A DNA stretch of 64,000 nt from Halodesulfovibrio aestuarii DSM 17919 = ATCC 29578 (GCF_000384815.1 NZ_ARQF01000020.1:558001-622000); one strand, 5' to 3'; counted from the first letter of the stretch, positions 35,386-45,400 are shown. Made by a program: numbers and translations. The notes: generated from the sequence alone by a model not told the origin.

Positions 35386-36693
35386 TTATGGGCTGAGCCC
35401 GAGTATACGAGGTGTAAATGTTGAGAGTTCGGGGAAAACAATTACTAGCACTAAAGCAAAAAGTGCTGCCCCGATAAGCGGAAGTGCCGGCTTGGTTATA
35501 TCTTCAATTCTTAGACCGCTGATATTGGCACCGACATAAAGGTTTACGGCTACAGGAGGCGTTACTTGCCCGACTGCCAGGTTAATGGTCATCATAACCC
35601 CAAACCAGATAGGATCCCATCCGAAATGTACAATGAGTGGTAACAGTATAGGCAGGAATACGTAATAAATAGAAATCGCATCAAGTATCATACCGGCAAG
35701 AAGCAGGATGATATTGATCATAAAAAGAACTATCCATTGATTTTCGGACACCGCAAGCAGGATTGAGGCAGATTTTTCAACTAATCCAACGGTTGATCCA
35801 ACCCATGAAAAAAGACCGGCACATGTAACAACAATCATGACAATAGCAGTTGCATGAACCGTAGCGGCGAAAATCTCAAATAACTGGCTAAGTGAGGTGA
35901 GAGTACGGTAAATGAACAGGCCCACTACAAGCCCGTAAACAACAGCTACCGCCGCAGCCTCAGTGGGAGTAAAAATACCACCATAGATCCCGCCAAGAAT
36001 AATGACGGGAGTCATCACTCCCCAGAAAGCATTTTTGAAAGCTTTTCCAATTGGCTCCGGATTTTCTACAGGCGCAGCTCTGTATCCTTTTTTATATGAG
36101 ATTATCCAAACAGCAAGCATTATACAGCCAGCAACAAGTAACCCCGGTATAAAGCCCGCAGCAAAAAGAGCAGGAACAGAAACGTTGGCAACCCCGCCGT
36201 ATACAATAAAGGCAATACTTGGAGGAATAACAATCGCCAGACCCGATGTAACTGCCACGGTGGCTGTTGCAAAGGGCTTATCATAACCAGTTGAAACCAT
36301 ACCGGGAATCAAAATCAAACCGAGAGCCGCCACCGTTGCAGGACCGGAGCCGCTTACTGCACCCCAGAAAGTAGCTACAGCAACGGTAGCAATGGCAAGT
36401 CCACCCGTTCTGGAACCAACAAGTGCTTTCATCAGATCAATAATACGCCCGGCTATACCGGCACGTTCCATGATAACACCTGCAAGAATGAAAAAGGGAA
36501 TTGCCAACAGAGGAAATTTCGCAATGCCTGCATAGATATTATACGAAAGCATTTCATATCCCATATCCCACTTGTAAGCCACGACCAGTGCGGAAGAAGC
36601 CAAAGCGATGGCTATGGGAACTCGAAGAAGAAGTGGAATAACGAAAAGAGCTACGGTCCAGAAAGCAGGATCTTGAAGAAGTTTTTCAATCAT
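35386..36693 (-). CDS. dctM: TRAP transporter large permease (DctM)
   Basis: 435 residues with about twelve membrane segments and typical DctM motifs (IPFFILAGVIMERAGIAGRIIDL, AVSGSGPATVAALG, FTPTEAAAVAVVYGL, NLAVGQVTPPVAVNLYV). It forms the sodium-coupled channel part of a tripartite TRAP importer. It starts 11 bases after dctQ in the order dctP-dctQ-dctM. Substrate is presumably an organic anion but cannot be read from sequence. Confidence 0.93.
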   Translation of the reverse strand: MIEKLLQDPAFWTVALFVIPLLLRVPIAIALASSALVVAYKWDMGYEMLSYNIYAGIAKFPLLAIPFFILAGVIMERAGIAGRIIDLMKALVGSRTGGLAIATVAVATFWGAVSGSGPATVAALGLILIPGMVSTGYDKPFATATVAVTSGLAIVIPPSIAFIVYGGVANVSVPALFAAGFIPGLLVAGCIMLAVWIISYKKGYRAAPVENPEPIGKAFKNAFWGVMTPVIILGGIYGGIFTPTEAAAVAVVYGLVVGLFIYRTLTSLSQLFEIFAATVHATAIVMIVVTCAGLFSWVGSTVGLVEKSASILLAVSENQWIVLFMINIILLLAGMILDAISIYYVFLPILLPLIVHFGWDPIWFGVMMTINLAVGQVTPPVAVNLYVGANISGLRIEDITKPALPLIGAALFALVLVIVFPELSTFTPRILGLSP

Positions 36694-36704
36694 TCAACTG
36701 TTCC

Positions 36705-37175
36705 TTATATGTTGTCGGAACGCATATCAGTCCATGCGCGTTGAAGTATTCTAACAATAATAAGGAGTGAGAACATAGGGGTCGCAATTGTGTACCACCA
36801 CACAGGAATAGCTAATGACTCCGTTGTTACTTCAAGATCAATTTCATCCATAACCTCTATCCATCCAAGATGGAAAAGAGTGCAGAAAAAGCCGATGGAA
36901 AGAACAAGAAAAATTCCGTAACAGATCATTCGACATTTTTTAGGCAGCTTATCGTAAAAAAGGGACACGCCGAGATGATCTCCCTTACGAAAGGCATGTG
37001 CTGTACCAAGAAGAACAACCCAGACAAAAAGATTAACGGTAAGCTCTTCTGTCCATGAAAAGGAAAGCTTAATAAAGTAACGGGTAACCACGTTTGAAAA
37101 CGCGATGGCGACCATTACAAATAACAAAAACGAGGCAATAAGCTCCTCGAATCTGTTGAAGATAAATTTAATCAT
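36705..37175 (-). CDS. dctQ: TRAP transporter small permease (DctQ)
   Basis: 156 residues, four membrane helices; the signature SWTEELTVNLFVWVVLLG is typical of DctQ. It docks with DctM. It is separated from dctP by a 116-base gap that holds a long hairpin. Confidence 0.9.
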   Translation of the reverse strand: MIKFIFNRFEELIASFLLFVMVAIAFSNVVTRYFIKLSFSWTEELTVNLFVWVVLLGTAHAFRKGDHLGVSLFYDKLPKKCRMICYGIFLVLSIGFFCTLFHLGWIEVMDEIDLEVTTESLAIPVWWYTIATPMFSLLIIVRILQRAWTDMRSDNI

Positions 37176-37232
37176 AAATAGGCCCGTACCTACGCGCTAT
37201 TAATGGTATTTACGCGTTGTTAGTCTTTCACA

Positions 37233-37279
37233 ATAAACGGCATATGCCGGGGCTTTTCCCTGAAACATATGCCGTTTAT
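37233..37279 (-). promoter_or_regulatory. Long intercistronic hairpin between dctP and dctQ
   Basis: ATAAACGGCATATG (37233-37246) pairs perfectly over 14 bp with CATATGCCGTTTAT (37266-37279). No T-run follows on the minus strand, so it is more likely an mRNA-stabilising or partial-termination element that lets dctP be expressed more than the permease genes. Confidence 0.65.
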
Positions 37280-37291
37280 ATTCTGTTTCAC

Positions 37292-38365
37292 TTACTTGCT
37301 TGCAGCAATATCAGCTTTAGCTGCATTAACCAGATCTTCTCCAATAATTGGAATCCATTTTTCACGAACACCGGCAGTTGCGTCATAGAAAACTTTGGTT
37401 TGCTCAGGAGTAAGCTTGGTTACGGTCATTCCTTGCTCTGCAAGGAATACCAATGGAGCAGCAGGCGTTGGAACCATGTTAATTGACTCAAGGTAAGCAA
37501 GAGCACTGCCGTCATCAAGTCCTACACGGGAAATTGCTTTTGAGTACAGTTCTGCTTCCTTGGCGCATTCAAGAATAATTGCCTGATCTTCTTTAGAGAA
37601 TGATTTCCAGACTCTTGGGTTCACACCAGTAATCAGTGGATCAATGATGTAGTGCCACTCTGTGATAAAATTATGATAATTCCATATTTTTACGGGAATG
37701 TTGATGCCATTGGTTGGATTTTCCTGTCCATCGACAACGCCTTGCTGGAACCCGGTAGTGGCTTCTGCCCAGTTCATGTTAACTGGATTTGCTCCAAGGG
37801 CTTTAAATGCATCAATGAAAATAGGGCTACCCACAACGCGAATTTTCAACCCTTTAATGTCTGCAGGGCTGGCAACTGCACGTTTAGAGTTTGTAAGCTC
37901 TCTGAATCCATTTTCTGCCCAGCCGATAGGTTTAACACCTTTCTTTTCAATGGCAGCAAACATCATCTTACCGGCTTCTCCGGCGCTTAATGCATCAAGA
38001 GCCTTGTAACGATCATCCTGCATTGCAAGGAAAAATGGGAGAGCTGTAAGGTTGAGCGGCTTGATCTGAGGGGACCAGTTGATTGTGGAGGCCATAGCAA
38101 AATCAATCGCGCCATTTCTGAGCATGAGAAATTCTGAAGTCTGCTTTCCGGCAAGGAGCTGACTTGAAAAGTAGCATTTAATGTTGATTCGACCATCAGT
38201 GCGTTCGCGTACCAGATCAGTAAAATACTGGGCAGATTTTCCCCAGCCGGAAGCTGCACCTGGAACTACGCTCAGCTTGTACTGTGATTTATATTGAGCG
38301 AATGCTGGTAAGGATGTAACCACGAGAGTAAGTGCTATAATAAGCAACGTACACAATTTTTTCAT
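37292..38365 (-). CDS. dctP: TRAP transporter solute-binding protein (DctP)
   Basis: 357 residues from the ATG at 38365, with GGAG upstream. Signal peptide KKLCTLLIIALTLVVTSLPAFA, then a DctP-family domain with GLKIRVVGSPIFIDAFKALG and NWAEATTGFQQGVVDGQENP, where the Arg of the first motif normally binds a carboxylate or sulfonate. First gene of the operon. The missing classical 'R-x-x-x' context does not allow the ligand to be named; sulfonates such as isethionate are possible in this kind of organism. Confidence 0.92.
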   Translation of the reverse strand: MKKLCTLLIIALTLVVTSLPAFAQYKSQYKLSVVPGAASGWGKSAQYFTDLVRERTDGRINIKCYFSSQLLAGKQTSEFLMLRNGAIDFAMASTINWSPQIKPLNLTALPFFLAMQDDRYKALDALSAGEAGKMMFAAIEKKGVKPIGWAENGFRELTNSKRAVASPADIKGLKIRVVGSPIFIDAFKALGANPVNMNWAEATTGFQQGVVDGQENPTNGINIPVKIWNYHNFITEWHYIIDPLITGVNPRVWKSFSKEDQAIILECAKEAELYSKAISRVGLDDGSALAYLESINMVPTPAAPLVFLAEQGMTVTKLTPEQTKVFYDATAGVREKWIPIIGEDLVNAAKADIAASK

Positions 38366-38846
38366 AACAGAGTCTCCTGCTCTCAATACAGTTGTCGGAA
38401 TAGAATATAGCATCACAAACAGTACAATATGCTTGGTGGCATAAAGATCCGCACGCCTGGTTCGGCAAATTACAAATCATTGGTACGTTATCCGTGCTCT
38501 TTGTATACATTTTTGTACAATCGCGCAATATTATGCCTTTGTTTGTTTTCATTGTTTTTTAAGCAGGTTATACTTTGAAAAACAAGGATCACACAAAATA
38601 CAAAGCTACCACCACCTCTATTTTGACAAAAAAGTTACATACAAACGCTGTAATATTCACACATCAGTCTTCCAAATAGTTGTCAGTGACTGTTGGCAGA
38701 TTTTTCTAGCTTTGCCTGACTGATGTTTCTATTTCCCAACTACATCCTGACAGCTGATGAACCTGATCAAGCCGAAAGAAGTGTATTTGGAAGCCAACGG
38801 CCGGAATACAGCGCTTCGTAAAGTCCCCCTTCCCCGTCAACCCAAA
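38366..38846. other. Region upstream of TRAP operon
   Basis: About 480 bases containing the dctP promoter region; no specific operator, small gene or RNA recognised. Confidence 0.4.
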
Positions 38847-38890
38847 AATAAAGGGTAAGCTGGCCTCTGTGCCCGCTTACCCTCTTTATT
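38847..38890 (-). terminator. Rho-independent terminator of rsgA
   Basis: GGGTAAGC pairs with GCTTACCC, followed on the minus strand by TTTATTTTT. Confidence 0.85.
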
Positions 38891-38903
38891 ATCTGCCTAT
38901 TGC

Positions 38904-40013
38904 TTACCTACGCTTCTTTATTGCTTTAACGATCTGCGCAATATCCTTCCAACGTTCCTTTTCAAGTCTCTCGGCACTCTTGTGTTGCCTCTCGGCCGCG
39001 TAAGACAATTCTCGCTTCATCTTATGGTAGCTGACAAGACGTTCTTCTGAAACAGTTCCTGTTGCCACTGCTTCCAACACACGACAGCCTGGCTCGGAGG
39101 TGTGGGAACAATCATGAAATCGACATCCAGCAGCTAGTTCTTCAATATCCCCAAAAGACATCGATACACCGTCGCCTGCATCCCAAAACGCAATCTCTCT
39201 GATTCCCGGGTTATCAACAATCATCCCACCATCAGGTAACATTATCAAATCGCGCTCTGTCGTTGTGTGTTTACCTTTCACAACAGCACTGCTCACGGCA
39301 CCGGTTCGCTGGATGTCTTTTCCAACAAGACGATTCAATAACGTAGACTTACCGGCACCGGAGGAACCAATCATTGCAGCTGTTTTTGTACTGCCATCAA
39401 GGTGTGCTTTTAGTTTCATCAGTCCTGTATCATCTTGAAAGCCAAGTAAATGTACAGACACACCAAAAGCAATAGCCTCAACCTCACACACAAATGTTTC
39501 TGGAACCACCTGCGTGTCTGCTTTTGTCAGCACAACGACAGGAGTTAAGCCGCAGTTGTATACGAGGGTTATATATCTCTCTATCCGGCGCAAATTAAAG
39601 TCCCGATCAAGCCCGCAAACAATAATTACAATATCAACATTAGCAGCAATAACTTGCTGTTGTCTTGCTGCATCCTCATGCTTGCCTCGCCCGCCAGAAG
39701 CACCGCGAGACAACGTTTTTTCACGAGGAAGAACTGTTGTAATTACTGAATCCTTCACCAGAACCCAGTCACCCACTGCCGGAAACACTTCCTGCTTTTG
39801 ATGCAATAACCTGCCGGATATGGTCGTTAGCCATTCTCGTTGGCCATTAGTGACTAAAAACGAATGCCTTCTCACACCACTTACTCTCACAGGAGACCCC
39901 GAAGGATTATCCATCCCGTCAAAAGAAGCCTGAAAAAAACTATTCCACCCTAACAGCACTAAACTGGATGTCGAACAATCGATGTTGCTCTCACTACTAC
40001 GTTGTTTATTCAT
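38904..40013 (-). CDS. rsgA: Ribosome small subunit GTPase RsgA
   Basis: 369 residues from the ATG at 40013 (GAGAAT upstream); the frame is open further up but unlike the family. OB-like N-terminal domain, then circularly permuted GTPase motifs: LTKAD (G4) before GSSGAGKSTLLN (G1), KGKHTTTERD (G2) and DNPGIRE (G3). The C-terminal zinc knuckle is CRFHDCSHTSEPGC. It assists maturation of the 30S subunit. The order G4-G1-G3 is the hallmark of this family. Monocistronic with its own terminator. Confidence 0.93.
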   Translation of the reverse strand: MNKQRSSESNIDCSTSSLVLLGWNSFFQASFDGMDNPSGSPVRVSGVRRHSFLVTNGQREWLTTISGRLLHQKQEVFPAVGDWVLVKDSVITTVLPREKTLSRGASGGRGKHEDAARQQQVIAANVDIVIIVCGLDRDFNLRRIERYITLVYNCGLTPVVVLTKADTQVVPETFVCEVEAIAFGVSVHLLGFQDDTGLMKLKAHLDGSTKTAAMIGSSGAGKSTLLNRLVGKDIQRTGAVSSAVVKGKHTTTERDLIMLPDGGMIVDNPGIREIAFWDAGDGVSMSFGDIEELAAGCRFHDCSHTSEPGCRVLEAVATGTVSEERLVSYHKMKRELSYAAERQHKSAERLEKERWKDIAQIVKAIKKRR

Positions 40014-40678
40014 TGTATTCTCATCGTTAAGAAAACACTGCCTCAGCTTATCAAATAATCCCAAGCGAATGCTCAGAAAATTGCGGCAGATATACAAACT
40101 ATGTTCAATATCTTTAAGTTCATCTACCGACGGTAAGGCAATGCATATAATAGAAACGGGAAGTTTTTACCGGTCATTAATCAGACACAACAAAAGACTC
40201 CACCAATACGACTAGTTTCGTAGTGAAGAGTGGCTGCTGATGAGAAGGCAAGCCTTGAGACGTGCACCTGAACAGCTGCACGGGATAGCATGTGCTATGT
40301 TGTAATACGTTGCTCCTCAGAAACAGGAGCAACACGATTCAGTGCTAAACTGGCTACTTTCTAATCAACAGCCAGAAACACATCATCCATCGAACCTGTG
40401 AACACAAAAACTCCTTTAATTATCTGTTAAAACAATGAATTCGATAACCACACATAAGCGAACTGTCAATTATTCCGCCAGAGCTATCTACCCAAGACTA
40501 TCTTAGTAATATTTTAATATCATTAATATATTTTCTATATTGCCGAGTCTCTCAGCATCAGGTAATCGTTAGAGATAAAAATCAACAACGTTATTATTAT
40601 GACATTGAAAGTATAATTTATTTCCCAGAACAAAAATGCATATCAATATGAAATTGTAAGGAATATTACCAACCTCAC
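40014..40678. other. Divergent rsgA/pqiA intergenic region with hairpin array
   Basis: 665 bases. It holds three adjacent dyads: CGTGCA/TGCACG (40261-40282), ATAGCA/TGCTAT (40285-40298) and GTTGCTCCT/AGGAGCAAC (40310-40333). None is followed by a T-run. They could be a structured RNA or binding sites. The remainder is AT-rich. Confidence 0.5.
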
Positions 40679-41905
40679 ATGGACACGCAAACACCTACGA
40701 CAGCCACGTGCCACGATTGCGGATTGACGCAAGCACTCCCTGAAATGAAAGAGGGAACAAAAGCAATCTGTACGCGTTGCGGTTCGTTACTGTTCCAAAA
40801 AACAAAAGATACCACCCAACGCACATTATCGCTTGCTATTACCGGACTTATTCTTTTTGCCATTGCTAATGCATACCCATTCCTTTCCATGCAAGTAGAA
40901 GGAAGAGTACAGGAAACAACCTTAGTTACGGGCATTATCTGGCTCTTTACCAATGGAATGCAAGGATTGTCCGCCCTTGTTCTTTTTACAAGCATCATTG
41001 TGCCGCTGCTTCAGCTTATTGCATTAATTTTTATACTCACCCCTATTCAATTCGGACAACTGGCTCCTAAGACCGGAGTAATTTTTCGGACAGTACGCCA
41101 CCTTATGCCATGGAGCATGATGGAAGTGTTCTTACTGGGTATTCTGGTCTCCATGATCAAACTCGGTAAAATGGCTACCATTATTCCGGGTACTGCAATC
41201 TGGGCATATACGGGATTAATTCTTATCCTCGTCACTGCGTTTTCCGGTTTGAATCCGCATGACATATGGAAAAGGCTCCCTATTAAATCGGCAGATACCC
41301 ATTCAGACATATGCACACAGTCTGCCACATGTCATAGCTGCTCACTTGTAAGCGGCATACCGGAAACACACCATACAGCCTGCCCCCGCTGCGGTGCAGG
41401 ACTGCATCTGCGCAAACCGAACAGCATTCAGCGAACAACAGCATTGGTTGTTGCCGCTGTCCTTTTGTATCTTCCGGCCAACATGCTGCCCATAACGATT
41501 ACACAAGCACTCGGCAGCACTCAGGCAGATACCATTATGAGCGGAGTCATATATTTCATGTTCTCAGGATCATGGCATATTGCACTCATCATCTTTATAG
41601 CCAGCATACTCATCCCCCTTTTGAAACTCATCACGCTGGTATATCTGCTTATATCTGTAAAATTTAGCCATCAATGGAAACCGGAAACCCGCACTAAGAT
41701 GTACCGCTTAACAGAAGCCGTTGGCCGCTGGTCTATGGTAGACGTATATGTAGTCACTGTGCTGGTCGCCCTGGTACAGCTAGCCCCGTTTGCCTCCATA
41801 CAGGCAGGGCCGGGAGCTGTGTATTTTGCTGCTGTCGTGGTTATAACCATGTTTGCAGCAGAAAGCTTTGACCCCAGACTTATATGGGATCAGAAGGAAC
41901 AATAA
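40679..41905 (+). CDS. pqiA: PqiA family membrane protein
   Basis: 408 residues made of two homologous halves, each starting with a zinc-ribbon-like CxxC pair (CHDCGLTQALPE ... CTRCG; CHSCSLVSGIPE ... CPRCG) and followed by four membrane helices. Together with PqiB and PqiC it forms an envelope-spanning lipid-transport system. It abuts pqiB directly. No close ribosome-binding site; AAGGAA lies about 18 bases upstream. Confidence 0.9.
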   Translation: MDTQTPTTATCHDCGLTQALPEMKEGTKAICTRCGSLLFQKTKDTTQRTLSLAITGLILFAIANAYPFLSMQVEGRVQETTLVTGIIWLFTNGMQGLSALVLFTSIIVPLLQLIALIFILTPIQFGQLAPKTGVIFRTVRHLMPWSMMEVFLLGILVSMIKLGKMATIIPGTAIWAYTGLILILVTAFSGLNPHDIWKRLPIKSADTHSDICTQSATCHSCSLVSGIPETHHTACPRCGAGLHLRKPNSIQRTTALVVAAVLLYLPANMLPITITQALGSTQADTIMSGVIYFMFSGSWHIALIIFIASILIPLLKLITLVYLLISVKFSHQWKPETRTKMYRLTEAVGRWSMVDVYVVTVLVALVQLAPFASIQAGPGAVYFAAVVVITMFAAESFDPRLIWDQKEQ

Positions 41906-43501
41906 ATGTCAGAAGAAAACACTGCCCCATCATCTGAAACGCTGCCACAAGCCTCCATCTGCAAGAAAAAAAGCTTTTCCTTGATTTGGATTGTTCCCCT
42001 TGTAGCGCTGATCATAGGCGTCGGGCTAATCTATACAACTATGATGAAAAAAGGCCCGACAATTACCATCACCTTTGCTTCTGCGGATGGACTCGAAGCC
42101 GGAAAAACAAAAGTTAAATATAAAGATGTGGAGATAGGCAAGGTTGAATCTGTTGAACTTGCCGAAGACTTTAAGCACGTTGAGGTAACTGTTTCGCTCG
42201 TTAAAAAGGCTGATGCATATTTAAACGAACAGACACGTTTCTGGGTTGTCCGCCCGCGGCTTAGCGGAGGGACTGTTACAGGGCTAGGCACCTTGCTCTC
42301 CGGTGCGTACATTGCGGTAGATCCGGGCAAGGCGGGTGAATCGCAATACGAATTCAAAGGATTAGAAATTCCTCCGGTGGTAACGGAAGGCACCCCCGGT
42401 AAACTATTCAGACTTGAAGCAGGTGACCTTGGCTCTTTGGACTACGGTTCCCCCATCTACTACCGTGGTATTAAAATAGGACAAGTTGTAGGGTACGGGT
42501 TACGAGAGAATGGCGAAGGCGTTATTATTACAGTCTTTGTTGATGCTCCATATGACGCCTACGTCAAAGACTCCTCCCGCTTCTGGCTGGCATCCGGTAT
42601 GGATCTAGAAATGGGTACAGACGGCATCCGTTTTAATACAGAATCACTGGTGAGTCTGCTCATTGGCGGCATATCCTTAACAAATCCTGATCACCTCAAG
42701 AATACGCCTATTGCTGATGCAGAAGACGTATTCCAGCTATTCCCGACGCGCGAAGCCGCGATGACAGAACAATTTCTCGAAAAAGAGTACTATGTACTTA
42801 AATTTGCACAGTCTGTCCGGGGACTTTCCATCGGTGCTCCAGTAGAATTCAAAGGATTCCCGGTTGGACATGTTGTTGATATCGGAATTGAATTCGACTG
42901 CAAAAGCAACAAGGTGCTTGTACCCGTTCGCATTGAAGTTGAACAGAAACGTTTGCAGCGCATAGCATCACAGACTGGGAAGGTGGACACTGACGCAATA
43001 CTTAAGCTTCTTGTTAAGCAAGGTTTGCGTGGTCAGGTTCGTACTGGAAACTTACTCACAGGTAAGCTTTACGTAGCGTTGGATTTCTTTAAAAATGTCG
43101 AACCGGCAAAAATTATTGCCGAAGATGGTGTTATTCAAATCCCAACTACACCGACACCTATTGAAGAGCTTACCAGCAACCTGTCCGCTCTACTTGAAAA
43201 ATTGCAAAAAATACCAATGGAAAAAATCGGAAACAATGCCATTGAGACCTTACAAGGTATTAAACAGGCAAGTAACAAATTAGAGTCTCTCGCAGAATCA
43301 AACGAAATCCGCCTTGCCTTCCAGAAAACCCAAAAAACTATGGAAGGTGCGCACCAGTTGTTATCAAAAGATTCCGCAACAGTTGTAGAACTACAGCGTG
43401 CCCTTCGTGAAATGAGCGAAGCTGCTAGAGCCATCCGTTCGCTGGCTGACCAGCTGGAGCGTCATCCAGAATCATTACTTCGAGGAAAAGAGAGAAAATA
43501 A
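41906..43501 (+). CDS. pqiB: PqiB family MCE protein
   Basis: 531 residues: one N-terminal transmembrane helix (about 25-45), three MCE/MlaD domains (starting near GPTITITFASADGLEAGKT, KLFRLEAGDLGSLDYGSPIYYRG and YYVLKFAQSVRGLSIGAPVEF), then a C-terminal coiled coil. MCE domains stack into a tube for lipid transport across the periplasm. Its start directly follows the pqiA stop and its stop overlaps the pqiC start. Confidence 0.92.
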   Translation: MSEENTAPSSETLPQASICKKKSFSLIWIVPLVALIIGVGLIYTTMMKKGPTITITFASADGLEAGKTKVKYKDVEIGKVESVELAEDFKHVEVTVSLVKKADAYLNEQTRFWVVRPRLSGGTVTGLGTLLSGAYIAVDPGKAGESQYEFKGLEIPPVVTEGTPGKLFRLEAGDLGSLDYGSPIYYRGIKIGQVVGYGLRENGEGVIITVFVDAPYDAYVKDSSRFWLASGMDLEMGTDGIRFNTESLVSLLIGGISLTNPDHLKNTPIADAEDVFQLFPTREAAMTEQFLEKEYYVLKFAQSVRGLSIGAPVEFKGFPVGHVVDIGIEFDCKSNKVLVPVRIEVEQKRLQRIASQTGKVDTDAILKLLVKQGLRGQVRTGNLLTGKLYVALDFFKNVEPAKIIAEDGVIQIPTTPTPIEELTSNLSALLEKLQKIPMEKIGNNAIETLQGIKQASNKLESLAESNEIRLAFQKTQKTMEGAHQLLSKDSATVVELQRALREMSEAARAIRSLADQLERHPESLLRGKERK

Positions 43502-44103
43502 TGCGTAAAATCGTATCAAACGCCTTACTGTTCGCAACACTGTCTATCATATTAGTTGGTTGTGGCGCAGGGTCCCCACCATCTTCGTACTATATTCTTA
43601 CAAGTTCCAACCAACAGACTTCGCAGGTTCAGCCGCTTAACAACATCAGTGTCGGCGTCGGGCCAGTACTTGTCCCCGGACATCTTGATCGCTCACAAAT
43701 TGTGACAAGCACAGGCAAAAACAGCATCACAATCCACGAATACCAACGCTGGGGTGACTCATTTAAAACACAGGTTGAAGAGACACTCGCAGAAAACATT
43801 TCTATCCTGCTTCAGACTCCAAAAGTTGCCATATATCCATGGGAACGTGCTCAACGTCCAGAATACCAAGTTTACGTTACTATACGAAGATTTGAAGGCA
43901 AAACAGGTATGAATGTTACACTGGATGCCATCTGGCAAATTGTACGTGTAGACACGGACAATTCGTTACTCACGCGCCATTTTGTCGAAACCTTTCCAGT
44001 TGCCGAAAACAACATAAGTTCCTACGTCCAGACGCAAAGCAATGCACTTGGAACACTAAGCCAAGAGATTGCAAAAGGGCTGCACTCAGTAGTCGCACAA
44101 TAA
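43501..44103 (+). CDS. pqiC: PqiC family outer-membrane lipoprotein
   Basis: 200 residues with a lipobox (SIILVGCG), then the PqiC/ABC-transport auxiliary domain: SSYYILT, VGPVLVPGHLDRSQIVT, YQRWGDSFKTQVEETLAENI. It closes the PqiB tube at the outer membrane. The ATG overlaps the pqiB stop (TAATG). A near-perfect terminator follows. Confidence 0.88.
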   Translation: MRKIVSNALLFATLSIILVGCGAGSPPSSYYILTSSNQQTSQVQPLNNISVGVGPVLVPGHLDRSQIVTSTGKNSITIHEYQRWGDSFKTQVEETLAENISILLQTPKVAIYPWERAQRPEYQVYVTIRRFEGKTGMNVTLDAIWQIVRVDTDNSLLTRHFVETFPVAENNISSYVQTQSNALGTLSQEIAKGLHSVVAQ

Positions 44104-44147
44104 AAAACAAGGCAGATTGAATACATTCAATCTGCCTTGTTTTTTAC
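44102..44147 (+). terminator. Rho-independent terminator of pqiABC
   Basis: CAAGGCAGATTGAAT pairs with ATTCAATCTGCCTTG, flanked by A6 and T6; it can work in both directions and is shared with the convergent HxlR gene. Confidence 0.92.
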
Positions 44148-44163
44148 CATTACTATCTGCCTG

Positions 44164-44562
44164 CTATTTTGGATCTTCCACAGACTCATACGTGTCACCT
44201 GTTATCACTTCGCCGGCTATCTGTTCTTCATACCTGATACCCCATTGCTTCATCTCCAGAAAAATAGGGATAAGCGACTCGCCTAACTCTGTGAGAGAAT
44301 ATTCTACTCGGGGTGGCACCTCATTATACGCAGTACGGGTAACAAGTTTGTCCGCCTCAAGCTCCCGTAATTGTTTTGTCAGCATCCGCTGGGTAATTCC
44401 ATGCAGCGTTTTTTGTAGGACGCCAAACCGCAATACTTTTGCCTGAGACAAATGATACAAAATGACAGGTTTCCATTTTCCACCAATCACCTGCATAGTA
44501 AGCTCAAAAAAGCACCTGTAGCTCCTGCCATCCACCTCTTTAACGTCACATCTGCGAATCAT
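44164..44562 (-). CDS. HxlR family transcriptional regulator
   Basis: 132 residues from the ATG at 44562 (GGAG 5 bases upstream; another ATG adjoins it). Winged-helix HxlR domain: VIGGKWKPVILYHL, LRFGVLQKTLHGITQRMLTKQLRELEADKLV, and VEYSLTELG in the wing. Members sense reactive electrophiles or redox state, often through an N-terminal Cys; here a Cys lies early in MIRRCDV. It is divergent from a flavoprotein gene, a common regulator/target arrangement. Confidence 0.9.
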   Translation of the reverse strand: MIRRCDVKEVDGRSYRCFFELTMQVIGGKWKPVILYHLSQAKVLRFGVLQKTLHGITQRMLTKQLRELEADKLVTRTAYNEVPPRVEYSLTELGESLIPIFLEMKQWGIRYEEQIAGEVITGDTYESVEDPK

Positions 44563-44723
44563 CATATCTCCAACGGTACCCTGCGTGATACTTACGCACA
44601 AAAAAAACCGTACTTGTACATTTTCAAAAATATGTCACTATCACCAAATCTAGCCACTTTCTTCCTATTGTCGAGGCCGGATATCTAATAAGAAAAATAC
44701 AACCCCCAATAAGGATTAAATCA

Positions 44724-45341
44724 ATGTACGCACTCGCCATTAACGGCAGCCCACGTAAAGGCGGCAACACAGAAATTTTATTGCAGAACGCACTAGCCCC
44801 ACTAGATGCAAAAGGGTGGGAAACAGAACTTATTCAGGTTGGTGGTAAAAAACTTCGTGGTTGTACCGCATGTAGCAAATGTTTTGAAACCCGGGATAAT
44901 TCCTGCATTATTAAAAACGATATCTTCAACGAACTATTTGAAAAAATCCTTCGTGCTGACGCTATTATTCTTGGTACACCAACCTACTTCACAGATGTAT
45001 CCGCTGAACTGAAAGGTCTTCTCGACAGAATGGGGCTTGTTGCCATTGCCAATGGCCGTGCACTGGCCGGAAAAATTGGTGCTGCTGTTGTTGCAGTTCG
45101 ACGCGGCGGCGCAACCCATGCTTTTGACAGCATTAACCACATGTACCTGATGTCTCAAATGATCGTTCCGGGGTCAATCTACTGGAATTTCGGTGTGGGC
45201 CTTGCGCCGGGTGATGTCAAAAACGATGAGGAAGCTATGGCGAATATGGAAAACCTTGGCCAGACTATCCACTGGCTTGGAACTGCTATGCACCCACATA
45301 AAGCAACCTTCCCTGTTTCATCTTTTGGCAGACAGGAATAA
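44724..45341 (+). CDS. NADPH-dependent FMN reductase / iron-sulfur-flavoprotein family
   Basis: 205 residues with the flavodoxin-like start MYALAINGSPRKGGNTEILL, a GCTACSKCFETRDNSC segment that resembles the cysteine motif of iron-sulfur flavoproteins, and GTPTYFTDVSAELKGLLDR. Probably an FMN-dependent oxidoreductase. It is divergent from hxlR with 160 bases between, so it is likely under HxlR control. A terminator follows. Confidence 0.85.
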   Translation: MYALAINGSPRKGGNTEILLQNALAPLDAKGWETELIQVGGKKLRGCTACSKCFETRDNSCIIKNDIFNELFEKILRADAIILGTPTYFTDVSAELKGLLDRMGLVAIANGRALAGKIGAAVVAVRRGGATHAFDSINHMYLMSQMIVPGSIYWNFGVGLAPGDVKNDEEAMANMENLGQTIHWLGTAMHPHKATFPVSSFGRQE

Positions 45342-45362
45342 CACTCCGTCTCCATAAAAGAA

Positions 45363-45400
45363 AAAGCGGCATGTTGAAATTCAACATGCCGCTTTATATT
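45363..45400. terminator. Bidirectional terminator
   Basis: AAAGCGGCATGTTGA pairs with TCAACATGCCGCTTT around a 2-nt loop. It is shared by the flavoprotein gene and the convergent gap-pgk genes. Confidence 0.85.

Noticed and set aside
38690-38730. TTGGCAG...TTGCC as a sigma54 promoter
   Set aside because: The GG-GC spacing is several bases too long.
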